Shown piece after piece: positions 25,092-33,361 of a DNA stretch of 36,780 bases (positions within the stretch are counted from its first letter, which is position 1; the number at the start of each line of letters is the position of its first letter). A model generated the notes under the pieces. It had not been told where the DNA came from and made no database searches. It was given only the letters and a program-made list of their open reading frames with translations. Origin of the DNA: Candidatus Altimarinota bacterium (GTDB lineage: Bacteria > Patescibacteriota > Gracilibacteria > UBA4473); NCBI GenBank assembly GCA_018608565.1, contig JABAZT010000020.1, forward strand, positions 6,503 to 43,282, written 5' to 3'. The position numbers were made by a program, and so were the translations under genes.

Positions 25092-25538
25092 CTATCTCAG
25101 ACTGTGCTTAAATTCACGCAATCCTCGCTCTCCAAGATCCCGAATATCACCATTTAAAGGAATATTCCCTCCTGAATGTTCATCAGATAATTTTGAAATT
25201 CTTATTCCAGCCGTCTCTACATCTCCAGAATACACAGGAACCGGGAATCCTGTTTCATTAGAAGTGAAGGCAGATTCCAAAAGACAGGCATCCAATAATG
25301 CATCACTACCGACAGGAGCATTCTCTGCAATTACGCTAAAAACCTGCTCAAAAATTTGTAAATCAGAAAATTCTAAAAAGTTAAAACCGTCATCGTCCAT
25401 ACAAATCTTAATCTTTTGAATAACTTCTCCACCAACGGCACTTTTGAGCCACGCAACAATATTAATTCTTGTGTCTAATCTGGGGACACAATTAAAATTA
25501 ATCACATGCGAATCTTCAGAATCAATAGCCTTAGACAT
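25092..25538 (-). CDS. Hypothetical protein, 148 aa
   Basis: Not recognised. A soluble, acidic protein without a signal peptide or membrane helix. It contains short segments VIQKIKICMDDDGFNFLEF and QIFEQVFSVIAENAPVGSDALLDACLLESAF, then a polar C-terminus that is Gly- and Asp-rich (SGGNIPLNGDIRDLGERG). I chose ATG 25538; an in-frame TTG at 25574 would add 12 residues. It converges on the helicase gene with a 4-nt gap, which fits the dense packing here. Real coding is likely from length and the absence of a competing ORF, but nothing ties it to a pathway. Confidence 0.55.
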   Translation of the reverse strand: MSKAIDSEDSHVINFNCVPRLDTRINIVAWLKSAVGGEVIQKIKICMDDDGFNFLEFSDLQIFEQVFSVIAENAPVGSDALLDACLLESAFTSNETGFPVPVYSGDVETAGIRISKLSDEHSGGNIPLNGDIRDLGERGLREFKHSLR

Positions 25539-25651
25539 CAAATAGACAATATCAGACGAACTGCTATTAGACAAATAATATATTGAGCTATATTTAGTTT
25601 AACCTTTATAGGCCAACTAATTGAAGAATCCTATGAAAAAAATACTGTGAA

Positions 25652-25716
25652 GTATACGTCAAAACCTCAAGCTTTAAGTCGGTCCAAAAACATTCGGTTT
25701 TGAGGTTTTAGTATAC
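25652..25716. repeat. 65-bp inverted repeat (possible miniature element or structured RNA)
   Basis: GTATACGTCAAAACCTCAA (25652-25670) and TTGAGGTTTTAGTATAC (25700-25716) are inverted copies differing by a 2-nt gap. The middle can form a second small hairpin (AAAAC/GTTTT on the minus strand). On the minus strand a run of eight T follows shortly after, so it could also act as a terminator for hisS. The flanking GTATAC ends look element-like; no clear target-site duplication is visible. Confidence 0.5.
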
Positions 25717-25810
25717 AAGTCGCTATTTTCTCTGAATTTTCTTTAGGAAGCAAAGATATTCTTGGTTCTTTCTTCATCTCTCAAAAAAAGGACCTCTAGA
25801 AGAATGAGAG

Positions 25811-25829
25811 ATCCCGCAACAAGTGCGGG
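25811..25829. other. GC-rich hairpin TCCCGCA-ACAAG-TGCGGGA
   Basis: A perfect 7-bp stem with a 5-nt loop in AT-rich surroundings, downstream of hisS. No U-run follows on either strand, so it is not a classical terminator; it may be an RNA 3'-end stabiliser. Confidence 0.4.
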
Positions 25830-25941
25830 AAATAAAAAATAATTGATTCCCCAACCTTTATGCAGAGAGTTTCATTTGAAACTTTAATTATCGCTCGTTA
25901 TTGTCATTTTCGTCGTTACTGCTCAATACCGTCATAATCTT

Positions 25942-27246
25942 CTACAGCTTAACCACCTTCTGCTCCCCCGTCTCCATCTCCTTCACCACAAAACAATTCT
26001 CTTTCACCTCATCCTCCCCAATCACCACCACATTTGGAATTTTGAGCTTCTCCGCATACGCAAACTTCTTCTTCATCTTTCCATCTTCTAGATACAGATC
26101 AACCCCAGCCCCCTTCTCTCGAAGCACTCGGGCTACCGTATACGCATGAGCTACTGTTTCCTCAGAATCATCCATTGGAATAATCATATATGACGCCGAA
26201 GACATCTCCACGGGCTTTAAAATCTCCGCATCAAACAACTGCCATAACAATCGTGTTAACCCAATCGAAATACCAACCCCAGGCATATTTTTTTGTGTAA
26301 AAACTGAAGCCAGATCCTCATACCGACCGCCACTACAAATAGAACCTAGTTCTGGATAATTGACCAGATTCGTCTCATACACACTCCCAGTATAATAATC
26401 GAGCCCACGCACAATACTAAAATCATGCTTATATCTTTTTGGATTTACCCCCATTTGCTTGAGGGAAATAAACACCGTAGACAACTCATTCCAACCCTGA
26501 AGAAAAAGTGAATTTTCCTCACAACCTTCCGCAAGAGCTGCAAAATCACCACCTTCCAAAAATCCATATATTTTTCCAATATCATCCTCCTTTAGCCCCA
26601 GAGCAACCAGCCGTTTAGTAATATCTGTTTTCTTCGTTTTCTCTAGATCATCAAACACATCCATGATCGCCTTCACTTCCTCAGCATCCGTAATCCCAAG
26701 TAATTCTTCAAAAAAACCAATAAGCAATTTTCGATTATTAATCCTGATAATAAAATCACCAATATTCAATTGCTCAAAAATCTGCACCATTACCGCCACC
26801 ACTAGTGCATCATTTTTTATATCCAAACTCTCCATCCCTACAATATCAATATCACACTGATCAAACTGCCGAAAACGTCCTTTTTGAGCTCGTTCTCCAC
26901 GAAACACAGGACCAATAGAATACCGCTTAAACGGAAACGCAATTTCATTTCGATGTCGAGCCACATACAACGCCAAAGGCACCGTATGATCAAACCTCAA
27001 CGCATTTCCACTATGACTTGTATCACCCGCTTCATCATGAAGTCTCTTGAGTACATACATTTCTTTTGGATTCCCCCCTTTTCCTAGGAGATTTTCCTCT
27101 CGCTCCACCAGAGGCGTTGTCACAGGACCAAAACCATATTGCTCAAATACACGCTGTATAACTGCGATCCAATGATGTCTCATCCGTTCTTGAGCCGGTG
27201 TAAACTCTGGAAATCCCGATGGCGTTTTAATATCAAATTTTGTCAT
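25942..27246 (-). CDS. hisS: Histidyl-tRNA synthetase, 434 aa
   Basis: Charges tRNA-His in the cytoplasm. The class II synthetase signatures are clear: GFPEFTPAQERMRHHWI near the start, VVTTPLVEREENLLGK-like motif 1 region, motif 2 with FRGERAQKGRFRQFDQCDID, the HisA motif RGLDYYTGSVYE, GSICSGGRYEDL, and motif 3 around GVGISIGLTRLL. The C-terminal anticodon-binding domain starts about residue 335 (SASYMIIPMDDSEE). The start is ATG 27246 (MTKFDIKTPSGF); an in-frame TTG 12 codons upstream is less likely. It lies 195 nt downstream of the V-ATPase A gene on the same strand, in the place where subunit B would normally be. Confidence 0.96.
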   Translation of the reverse strand: MTKFDIKTPSGFPEFTPAQERMRHHWIAVIQRVFEQYGFGPVTTPLVEREENLLGKGGNPKEMYVLKRLHDEAGDTSHSGNALRFDHTVPLALYVARHRNEIAFPFKRYSIGPVFRGERAQKGRFRQFDQCDIDIVGMESLDIKNDALVVAVMVQIFEQLNIGDFIIRINNRKLLIGFFEELLGITDAEEVKAIMDVFDDLEKTKKTDITKRLVALGLKEDDIGKIYGFLEGGDFAALAEGCEENSLFLQGWNELSTVFISLKQMGVNPKRYKHDFSIVRGLDYYTGSVYETNLVNYPELGSICSGGRYEDLASVFTQKNMPGVGISIGLTRLLWQLFDAEILKPVEMSSASYMIIPMDDSEETVAHAYTVARVLREKGAGVDLYLEDGKMKKKFAYAEKLKIPNVVVIGEDEVKENCFVVKEMETGEQKVVKL

Positions 27247-27359
27247 GTATAAAGTATTGTAAACATTATACAAAAAAACCAAAAAATATCAACGTGATAT
27301 TACGCTAAAACAAAAATGAGTAAAAAAGACAGAGCCAAAGCCCTGCCTTAATTTCCATT

Positions 27360-27440
27360 CCCCCTCTTGTGAAAGAGGGGGCTAGGGGGTGATTGCTCTT
27401 CAAGTCTCTCTCCCCATGGGAGAGAGATTTAGAGAGAGGG
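27360..27440 (+). repeat. Two palindromic elements in tandem, intergenic
   Basis: First unit: CCCCTCTT-GTGA-AAGAGGGG (27361-27380), then GCTAGGGGGTGATT. Second unit: a perfect 10-bp stem TCTCTCTCCC / GGGAGAGAGA with loop CAT (27405-27427), then TTTAGAGAGAGGGA. Both copy the layout of the elements inside the helicase gene (hairpin, TAGAG-type joint, G-rich tail). They lie just past the stop codon of the V-ATPase A gene. Confidence 0.7.
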
Positions 27441-27441
27441 A

Positions 27442-29202
27442 CTACAGCGCTCCAATTTGCTTCACAATATCTTTTCGTACCGTCTCAAATCCAGCCACAT
27501 CATCTGCTGCAATTTCTTTGATCTTCGCAAGTTTGTTGATCACTGGAAGTGCTTCTACTTGAGCAAAATCAAATTCTTCTCGATCCAACAATCTTTTCCC
27601 TTCTTCATACAGTGAAACAATTGTTTTAATCATTTGATACTGTTTCTCTGGGATAATATAAGCATCTTCAGGATCAAACGAATCTTGATATAGATAATCC
27701 TCTCGAATTGACTTAGAAACCAACAACACGAGTTTTTCTCGAGTAGAAAGAGCTTCTGGTCCTACAAGACGTACAATTTCTTCTAGCTTCGCTTCTTCTT
27801 GAAGAAGTGTCATAGCCACTTCTCGAACTTCCCAATAATCCGCTGCCACATTATCTTTCATATATTTCTCTACATTTGATTGGTAGAGAGAGTAACTCTT
27901 GAGCCAGTTGATCGCCGGGAAGTGACGTTGATAAGAAAGCTTACTATCAAGTCCCCAGTATACTTTTGTAACTCGAAGTGTATTTTGAGAAACTGGTTCA
28001 GAAAGATCTCCACCTGGAGGCGATACCGCTCCAATAACAGTAAGAGAACCAGTCCGTCCACCGCCACCAAGACAATCTACCGCACCAGCTCGTTCATAGA
28101 ACTCAGCCGTTTTAGACCCAAGGTAGGCAGGATATCCTTCTTCACCAGGCATCTCTTCAAGACGACCAGACATTTCACGCATAGCCTCAGCCCATCGAGA
28201 TGTACTATCAGCCATAAGTGCTACATGGTATCCCATATCTCGGTAATACTCAGCAATTGTAATTCCTGTATATACAGAAGCTTCACGAGCCGCTACTGGC
28301 ATGTTTGAAGTATTCGCCACCATGATCGTTCGTTTCATCAGAGGCTCTCCTGTATTAGGATCGATTAGATGTGGAAATTCTTCTAGTACCTCCGTCATCT
28401 CATTCCCTCGCTCACCACAACCAATATAAACAATCACTTCAGCATCACAGTACTTAGCCAGAGATTGTTGCGTTACCGTTTTTCCAGAACCAAATGGCCC
28501 AGGAATACATGCTGCTCCCCCTTTAGCCAATGGAAAGAACATATCGATAGAACGACATCCTGTTTTGAGTGGTTCACTTGGGATTAGTTTTCCATTTGTT
28601 TTTCGAGCATTCCGGATTGGCCAGTAATGTCGCATCTGAACTGATTCACTTCCCTTAGCTGTTTTAAGCATCGCAATATTTTGCGTTACATTGAAATGTC
28701 CTGATTCAATTTTTTCAACCATAGCTTCTCCTTTGATTGAAGCTGGAACCATAACCTTATGCATGATCAAGCTCGTTTCTTGAACCGTCCCAAGAACATC
28801 CCCTGCCACAACCTTGTCTCCTTTCGAAACACTAGGAACAAATTCCCACTTTTTTGTTTGATCCAATCCTGGAGCATCAATACCACGAGCCAAGAAATGA
28901 CCTGATTTTTCCTCAAGAATAGAAAGCGGACGTTGTACTCCATCATAGATAGACTCAAGCAATCCCGGACCAAGCTCTACAGAGAGTGTTTGTCCTGTAA
29001 GCTTTACAGGTTCTCCAGGTCCAACCCCAGCCGTTTCTTCATATACCTGGATAGACGCTTCTCCAGCCTCTAGCTCGATCACCTCTCCTACCAGTCCTTC
29101 ATCACCAACTCGAACTACTTCGTACATTTGTGCTTTTTCCATGTTTTCCGCCACGACAAGTGGACCAGCAACACGGACGATAATTGGATCTTTTGTGCTC
29201 AT
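27442..29202 (-). CDS. atpA: V-type ATP synthase/ATPase subunit A (catalytic), 586 aa
   Basis: Catalytic nucleotide-binding subunit of the V1/A1 head. Present are the N-terminal barrel with VRVAGPLVVAENM, the A-subunit-specific non-homologous insertion (about residues 110-200), Walker A GPFGSGKT (about 234-241), GERGNEMTEV, MADSTSRWAEAMREMSGRLEEMPGEEGYPAYLGS and the C-terminal helical domain. Length matches V/A-type A subunits (about 580-590). Start ATG 29202 (MSTKDPIIVRV); a TTG 11 codons upstream is in frame. In other operons A is followed by B and D. Here hisS follows, and the F gene that usually precedes A is 3.7 kb away behind opposite-strand genes. A weak promoter candidate (TTTGCA, 17 nt, TATCTT) lies upstream on the minus strand. 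Confidence 0.97.
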   Translation of the reverse strand: MSTKDPIIVRVAGPLVVAENMEKAQMYEVVRVGDEGLVGEVIELEAGEASIQVYEETAGVGPGEPVKLTGQTLSVELGPGLLESIYDGVQRPLSILEEKSGHFLARGIDAPGLDQTKKWEFVPSVSKGDKVVAGDVLGTVQETSLIMHKVMVPASIKGEAMVEKIESGHFNVTQNIAMLKTAKGSESVQMRHYWPIRNARKTNGKLIPSEPLKTGCRSIDMFFPLAKGGAACIPGPFGSGKTVTQQSLAKYCDAEVIVYIGCGERGNEMTEVLEEFPHLIDPNTGEPLMKRTIMVANTSNMPVAAREASVYTGITIAEYYRDMGYHVALMADSTSRWAEAMREMSGRLEEMPGEEGYPAYLGSKTAEFYERAGAVDCLGGGGRTGSLTVIGAVSPPGGDLSEPVSQNTLRVTKVYWGLDSKLSYQRHFPAINWLKSYSLYQSNVEKYMKDNVAADYWEVREVAMTLLQEEAKLEEIVRLVGPEALSTREKLVLLVSKSIREDYLYQDSFDPEDAYIIPEKQYQMIKTIVSLYEEGKRLLDREEFDFAQVEALPVINKLAKIKEIAADDVAGFETVRKDIVKQIGAL

Positions 29203-29292
29203 TTGATAATAATTAAGAATAACGCATAAATCCAACAGAAGATACTAAACAAAAAACGCTTTGCAAAAGGATTAAAGACCTTTTCGAACAAA

Positions 29293-29329
29293 TTGACAAA
29301 AGAGCACCAAATTAATACCATATAGGTAT
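29293..29329 (+). promoter_or_regulatory. Promoter and candidate operator of the toxin-antitoxin genes; likely leaderless start
   Basis: A perfect -35 TTGACA (29293-29298), 17-nt spacer, and -10-like TACCAT (29316-29321, 4 of 6). The antitoxin ATG starts at 29328, only 6 nt after the -10, so the transcript would begin at or next to the start codon. An inverted repeat ATACC-ATATA-GGTAT (29315-29329) covers the -10 and the start codon, where a RelB-type antitoxin would be expected to bind and repress. Confidence 0.55.
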
Positions 29330-29600
29330 GAAAACATCGATAATTTCTCTCAAAGTAGATGAATCCCTAAAAAACGAAGCCGCAAAAGTCGCCGACGAAC
29401 TAGGGATACCACTCGCAACCTATCTCAAGCTTTGCCTCAAGCGTCTTGTACGAGAACAACGAATAGACTTCCAACTGCTTGAAATCCCAAAAGAACTCAC
29501 CCGAGAACGTTGGCTTAAACAGCAGCAAGATGTCCAAAACAACAACAAACTCAGCCAAAAACTAAACACTCCACAAGATCTAAAAAACAATCTTAATTAA
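29328..29600 (+). CDS. RelB/DinJ-type antitoxin, 90 aa
   Basis: Antitoxin of a type II toxin-antitoxin pair. The N-terminus MKTSIISLKVDESLKNEAAKVADELGIPLATYLKLCLKRLV is the ribbon-helix-helix fold of RelB/DinJ proteins (beta strand, then helices with the LGIPL turn). The polar Gln/Asn-rich C-terminus would wrap the toxin. It lies 27 nt before the toxin gene, same strand. Its promoter carries an inverted repeat over the -10, suggesting autorepression. Confidence 0.85.
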   Translation: MKTSIISLKVDESLKNEAAKVADELGIPLATYLKLCLKRLVREQRIDFQLLEIPKELTRERWLKQQQDVQNNNKLSQKLNTPQDLKNNLN

Positions 29601-29627
29601 TACTTTTCAGTCTCTCGCCATCCTTCC

Positions 29628-29882
29628 ATGATTCAATACCACCAAAACTTCCAAGCTCGATATAAAAAAACACCAGAAACGATCCAAGAAAAATGTATTC
29701 CTATCATCGAAACACTACTACTCGAACCACATCATCCTATCCTGAGTCATACACAACTTCGAGGCGCATTTTCGGCTTGGCACAGTATTCAAGTCCATGG
29801 AGATTATCGACTAATATTCCAGTACATCACAGGAACCCTTATCCTACATGATATTGGTACCCATACCCAGCTCTATCAATAG
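29628..29882 (+). CDS. YafQ/RelE-family toxin (mRNA interferase-like), 84 aa
   Basis: Likely a ribosome-dependent mRNA endonuclease partner of the preceding antitoxin. The C-terminal half, HGDYRLIFQYITGTLILHDIGTHTQLY, matches the YafQ-like pattern (GDyrLiy....l.l..iGtHseLf), and the N-terminal helix pair fits the RelE fold. Histidines in the C-terminal half, including GTH near residue 79, are candidates for catalysis. The length suits the family (about 85-95). The pair sits at the edge of the block that separates V-ATPase genes A and F. Confidence 0.78.
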   Translation: MIQYHQNFQARYKKTPETIQEKCIPIIETLLLEPHHPILSHTQLRGAFSAWHSIQVHGDYRLIFQYITGTLILHDIGTHTQLYQ

Positions 29883-29955
29883 ACAGATATTCCATCATTG
29901 TTTTTTAGTCATTTTTGTGATAAAATAATTAGATTTTATTATAAAGATTCATCCA

Positions 29956-32475
29956 ATGGGAAAATCTCAAGCACTCTCCAGAGAAAACCAACCAAATCTA
30001 CAAACCCTAGAAAATCTCCATGCAGGAGAGCAGGGAAAAAAGTATGAAGCGGGAAAAGAACTAGACCTCAAAGTTCAAGCCGCAAAAACAACCGTCAATG
30101 AAAAATATAGCAAAGAACTTGAAGAATTTGAAAAAAACTATGGAATCAAAAGCGAAGACCTAGAGATAACCGAAAAAAAGAATCCAGCAGAAGAACTCGC
30201 CAAAAATTTCAGCAAAAGAGCCTTAGACGTTCTTGAAGCAACACAAAAGAACTACCAAGGAAATCTTGATAGCAATTTTGGGAATGTAGACGATGCCAAG
30301 ATGGTGTCCAGAATCCTAAAAGCAGATACCAACAACATCGGAAAAGCCATTGAGAATACAAGCCAAGAAGCCTACATCACCCTCACCCGTCTGGATCTAA
30401 ATAAAAATCTTCTCAAAGCAACTCAAGGAGACCTCAAGGAACAATGGCGGAGACACTACGACAAACAAGAAAGAATCTGGAAACAATACGAAGGACTTAA
30501 TCTAGAAAAATACAAGGAAAGCAAAGAAACCACGGGATGGGGATGGCTTAAAACACAAAATGAAGCTGGATTTGTAAAAGAATTTGAAGCCGAACAAGAA
30601 CAATGGGAAGCCTTTAACAAATTTGACAGTAGCTTCACTGGAAAACTAGAGGAACAATTTGGAGCCCTAGACGGTCAACTCAACACTCTCTCTCAAGGAG
30701 CCGAAGGACGACGAAAGAATATTATCACGGATATACAGACGGCTTTCCATGACGCCAAAAACGATCCAGAAGGAAAAGAGTATCCAGCCCTTATCGATGA
30801 ATTTCGAATTTTCTACGAAAACGGAGGCAAACAAAACATACAAAGTGATACACTTAAGAAAATAATAGCCAAAACAATTCCCGATGAAGATGCACAAGAA
30901 GCAGCACTATTAGACGCTATGGCGGATAAAGGATTTAAAAAATATCTAGAGGAAATCATTACCCAGACAGAACTCAACGAAAAAGTCGATGAACAAAATA
31001 AAAAATCCGAAATAGGAAAAAAGGAATATGAAAAAATAGACGAATGGACACAGACAGAATATACCGCACTAAAAGAGAAAGAAAGCTTCGAAGACGTCTA
31101 TACGATGGATTGCTTCCAAGATGTCCCAAGAGAAATAAAAGGACTCAAAGGAGGAAAAGCAATACAAGAAATCAACGCTGAACTTATCGCTCAAGGCGTA
31201 GTCCTATCGGAAGTGTACCAAGTCGAAAATTTTGAAAATCTACACTTTCAAATACAGATTCAATGTCTCCTTGCCTGGGCATTTGAAGAGAATACACCAA
31301 AAACAGAATTCTCCAAACTCTCAAAAGAAGCACGAGGCAGAGTCCTCAAATATCTCGAAGAACGATTCCTCGAATCAGAAACCGCTGAATACAGCCAAGA
31401 AGACGCCGAACGAGTCCAATCCACGATGAACAACCTACAACTCTCAGGAGGAGTCGTAGATCTAGCACAACAGTGTCTTGAACGGCTCGGAGACCGAAAT
31501 ACAAAAAATGACCCAATAGCGTTTGAATCCCTCATCAAGAAATTTGAACAAAGCTATGAATCTATAGAAGGAAGCCTCTCCGAATTAAATAAAACAGAAC
31601 TTGAAAAACACTTCGAAGCTAAAAAAGGAGCTGAATTTGAAGAGTTCAACATTGCCCAAACACTACAAAATATTCATACAGGACTAAAAGAATATAGAAC
31701 TGATACACTCAGCAAATATATAGATGCCTCCGAATCTCACGAAAAAAAACTCAAGAAAGCACAATACGAAACCAGCGCTCGAGAAGCAGACTGGAAAAAC
31801 ACACAACTACAAGAAAAACAAAAGGAACGAACAAAGGAAGGATCACTTACAAGCACCGCCTATAACGCATATAAAAAAGCTAGAACAAATTTAGAGAAAT
31901 TAGAAAATCCTAATGCTAAAAAAGAACTAAAACTAAAAACAAAAACAAGTCTAAAAGGAAAAGAAATAACAGACACACAAAAAAAACTACGAGAAATCAG
32001 AGAAATACCGTTCATAGAAAGATATAAAGCCAAAGACAAACGAGAACAAGAACCTTCTTTTGTAAACACGATACAAGAACAACTACAACACAACGCCGCA
32101 GATGAAAACTACAAACGACTCGTAAATCAGATGGAAGAATCCGATAGTTTTGATCTAATCAGCACCGTTCCCGTAGGACAAACCGTAAAACTCAACATCA
32201 CTCCCGTCCCAAACCACACCACCGAAATACCTGAAGATCTCCAAAAAGCAGCAAAAACAATCGTAACCGCAAAAGTAGAAGCAAATTATAAGGGACAAGG
32301 ATCTATCCTAACCATAGAAAGCTCAACCGGATCAGAACAAGGTTCATTCAAAACAGACTCAAAAATAAAAATATACGGATCCATCATTTCTGGAGGACGT
32401 TTCGCCGAAAATGCGAGCATAACCAAAAAAAACGGAGAACCCATCAGCTGCCTCTTTACTGGATTTTCTCTTTAG
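29956..32475 (+). CDS. Large cytoplasmic coiled-coil protein with C-terminal beta domain, 839 aa
   Basis: Not recognised. A highly charged Lys/Glu/Gln-rich protein with no signal peptide or membrane helix. Most of residues 20-720 is predicted helical by eye, with long heptad-like stretches (for example around 50-75, 330-380 and 590-690). The last 115 or so residues change character: VPVGQTVKLNITPVPNHT and IKIYGSIISGGRFAENASI look like a compact beta domain. Cysteines are rare. It is followed 9 nt later by a 139-aa helical protein, so the two probably work together. Possible roles are a scaffold or cytoskeletal element, or a cargo protein carried with the toxin-antitoxin pair; nothing in the sequence decides between them. 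Confidence 0.7.
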   Translation: MGKSQALSRENQPNLQTLENLHAGEQGKKYEAGKELDLKVQAAKTTVNEKYSKELEEFEKNYGIKSEDLEITEKKNPAEELAKNFSKRALDVLEATQKNYQGNLDSNFGNVDDAKMVSRILKADTNNIGKAIENTSQEAYITLTRLDLNKNLLKATQGDLKEQWRRHYDKQERIWKQYEGLNLEKYKESKETTGWGWLKTQNEAGFVKEFEAEQEQWEAFNKFDSSFTGKLEEQFGALDGQLNTLSQGAEGRRKNIITDIQTAFHDAKNDPEGKEYPALIDEFRIFYENGGKQNIQSDTLKKIIAKTIPDEDAQEAALLDAMADKGFKKYLEEIITQTELNEKVDEQNKKSEIGKKEYEKIDEWTQTEYTALKEKESFEDVYTMDCFQDVPREIKGLKGGKAIQEINAELIAQGVVLSEVYQVENFENLHFQIQIQCLLAWAFEENTPKTEFSKLSKEARGRVLKYLEERFLESETAEYSQEDAERVQSTMNNLQLSGGVVDLAQQCLERLGDRNTKNDPIAFESLIKKFEQSYESIEGSLSELNKTELEKHFEAKKGAEFEEFNIAQTLQNIHTGLKEYRTDTLSKYIDASESHEKKLKKAQYETSAREADWKNTQLQEKQKERTKEGSLTSTAYNAYKKARTNLEKLENPNAKKELKLKTKTSLKGKEITDTQKKLREIREIPFIERYKAKDKREQEPSFVNTIQEQLQHNAADENYKRLVNQMEESDSFDLISTVPVGQTVKLNITPVPNHTTEIPEDLQKAAKTIVTAKVEANYKGQGSILTIESSTGSEQGSFKTDSKIKIYGSIISGGRFAENASITKKNGEPISCLFTGFSL

Positions 32476-32484
32476 TACATACCC

Positions 32485-32904
32485 ATGAAAAACATACCCC
32501 CCGAGCTTCAAGAACTAATCCTCTGGATCACCAATCGAGAAGATATTGCACTGCAAGTCCGTCGAGATTTCATTCGACATCTACTAGAGACAAACACTCT
32601 TGATGAAAAATCATATGAATTCCTCATCACCAATCTAAAAAAGGATCTAAAGAACAACAACGTTCAAATTCAAAGACTGGAAAACCTCATGCTTTCACTC
32701 GAAAAAGAGTCCCAATATAATCAAAACCCAGAAAACAACGAACAACAAAAAGTAGAAAATAAAGCCATCGAAAAAATCGATACCATAACAGGACAATACC
32801 TCATTCGAACCAAACAAAGAAGTCATGATCTCGCCACAAAAACAGAGGCAAACCAAACAGACCACGAACTTGATACCATCGCCGCAATAAAAGCTTCGCT
32901 ATAA
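32485..32904 (+). CDS. Hypothetical helical protein, 139 aa
   Basis: Not recognised. A small charged protein: an N-terminal helical part (PPELQELILWITNREDIALQ), a middle Asn/Gln-rich linker (QYNQNPENNEQQ) and a C-terminal helix. No membrane segment. It starts 9 nt after the 839-aa gene, which implies cotranscription and perhaps translational coupling. It converges with the V-ATPase F gene with only 4 nt between the stop codons, so their transcripts must overlap at the 3' ends. Confidence 0.6.
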   Translation: MKNIPPELQELILWITNREDIALQVRRDFIRHLLETNTLDEKSYEFLITNLKKDLKNNNVQIQRLENLMLSLEKESQYNQNPENNEQQKVENKAIEKIDTITGQYLIRTKQRSHDLATKTEANQTDHELDTIAAIKASL

Positions 32905-32908
32905 GGAA

Positions 32909-33253
32909 TTATCCGAGAATATCACTTCCTACCGCTTTCTCAACCAATACTTTGAGTCGATCTGTACTATCCCCTTTCCCATCTGGAGACGGTACTGGTA
33001 CTACCGCTGGCAAGGGTCTTTTTGCAAAACGTTCCACTAAATCAGGAGGAAACGCATTATAATACGACTCTTCCACAAACACCACGGCATAATCACAACT
33101 ATCTTCTCCGATCTTTGGGAGTGCTATATCAGTCATTATCGTACGAGCTTCTTCATTATTCGTTACCCCAAAAACTTCTACTCCAACTCCTTGATACAAG
33201 AGAATAGAACTAGGAGAACCAACAACCGCAAGCTTATAATTTTCGTCTGACAT
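32909..33253 (-). CDS. atpF: V-type ATPase subunit F, 114 aa
   Basis: Central-stalk subunit that joins D and regulates coupling. KLAVVGSPSSILLYQGVGVEVFGV at the N-terminus and the end 'PSPDGKGDS...LVEKAVGSDIL' match F subunits (usually 100-115 aa). It follows C by 108 nt on the same strand. In typical bacterial and archaeal operons A comes directly next; here the next minus-strand gene is A at 29202, across a block of opposite-strand genes. Confidence 0.92.
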   Translation of the reverse strand: MSDENYKLAVVGSPSSILLYQGVGVEVFGVTNNEEARTIMTDIALPKIGEDSCDYAVVFVEESYYNAFPPDLVERFAKRPLPAVVPVPSPDGKGDSTDRLKVLVEKAVGSDILG

Positions 33254-33361
33254 AGTAGTAATAGCTAAATATTTAAGTATCTAAGATTTTATATTTGATT
33301 GGCTCAATTTATGATTTAAAAACGCCTTTCAATCTTTCCTCCCTTTATCTTTCTCACTTCT

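Larger units (their letters stand above)
25575..25941. other. Largest intergenic stretch (367 nt), with inverted repeats
   Basis: Lies between the stop of hisS and the start of the hypothetical gene, both on the minus strand. It holds a 65-bp long-armed inverted repeat (25652-25716), a 7-bp GC-rich hairpin (25811-25829), and a 7-bp perfect palindrome AGTTTCA-TT-TGAAACT (25868-25883). I see no ORF or tRNA. It should contain the hisS terminator and the promoter of the hypothetical gene. Confidence 0.6.

Noticed and set aside
25575-25941. tRNA or riboswitch in the longest intergenic stretch
   Set aside because: No cloverleaf, no T-loop-like GTTCRANNC and no multi-helix junction; only simple inverted repeats are visible.
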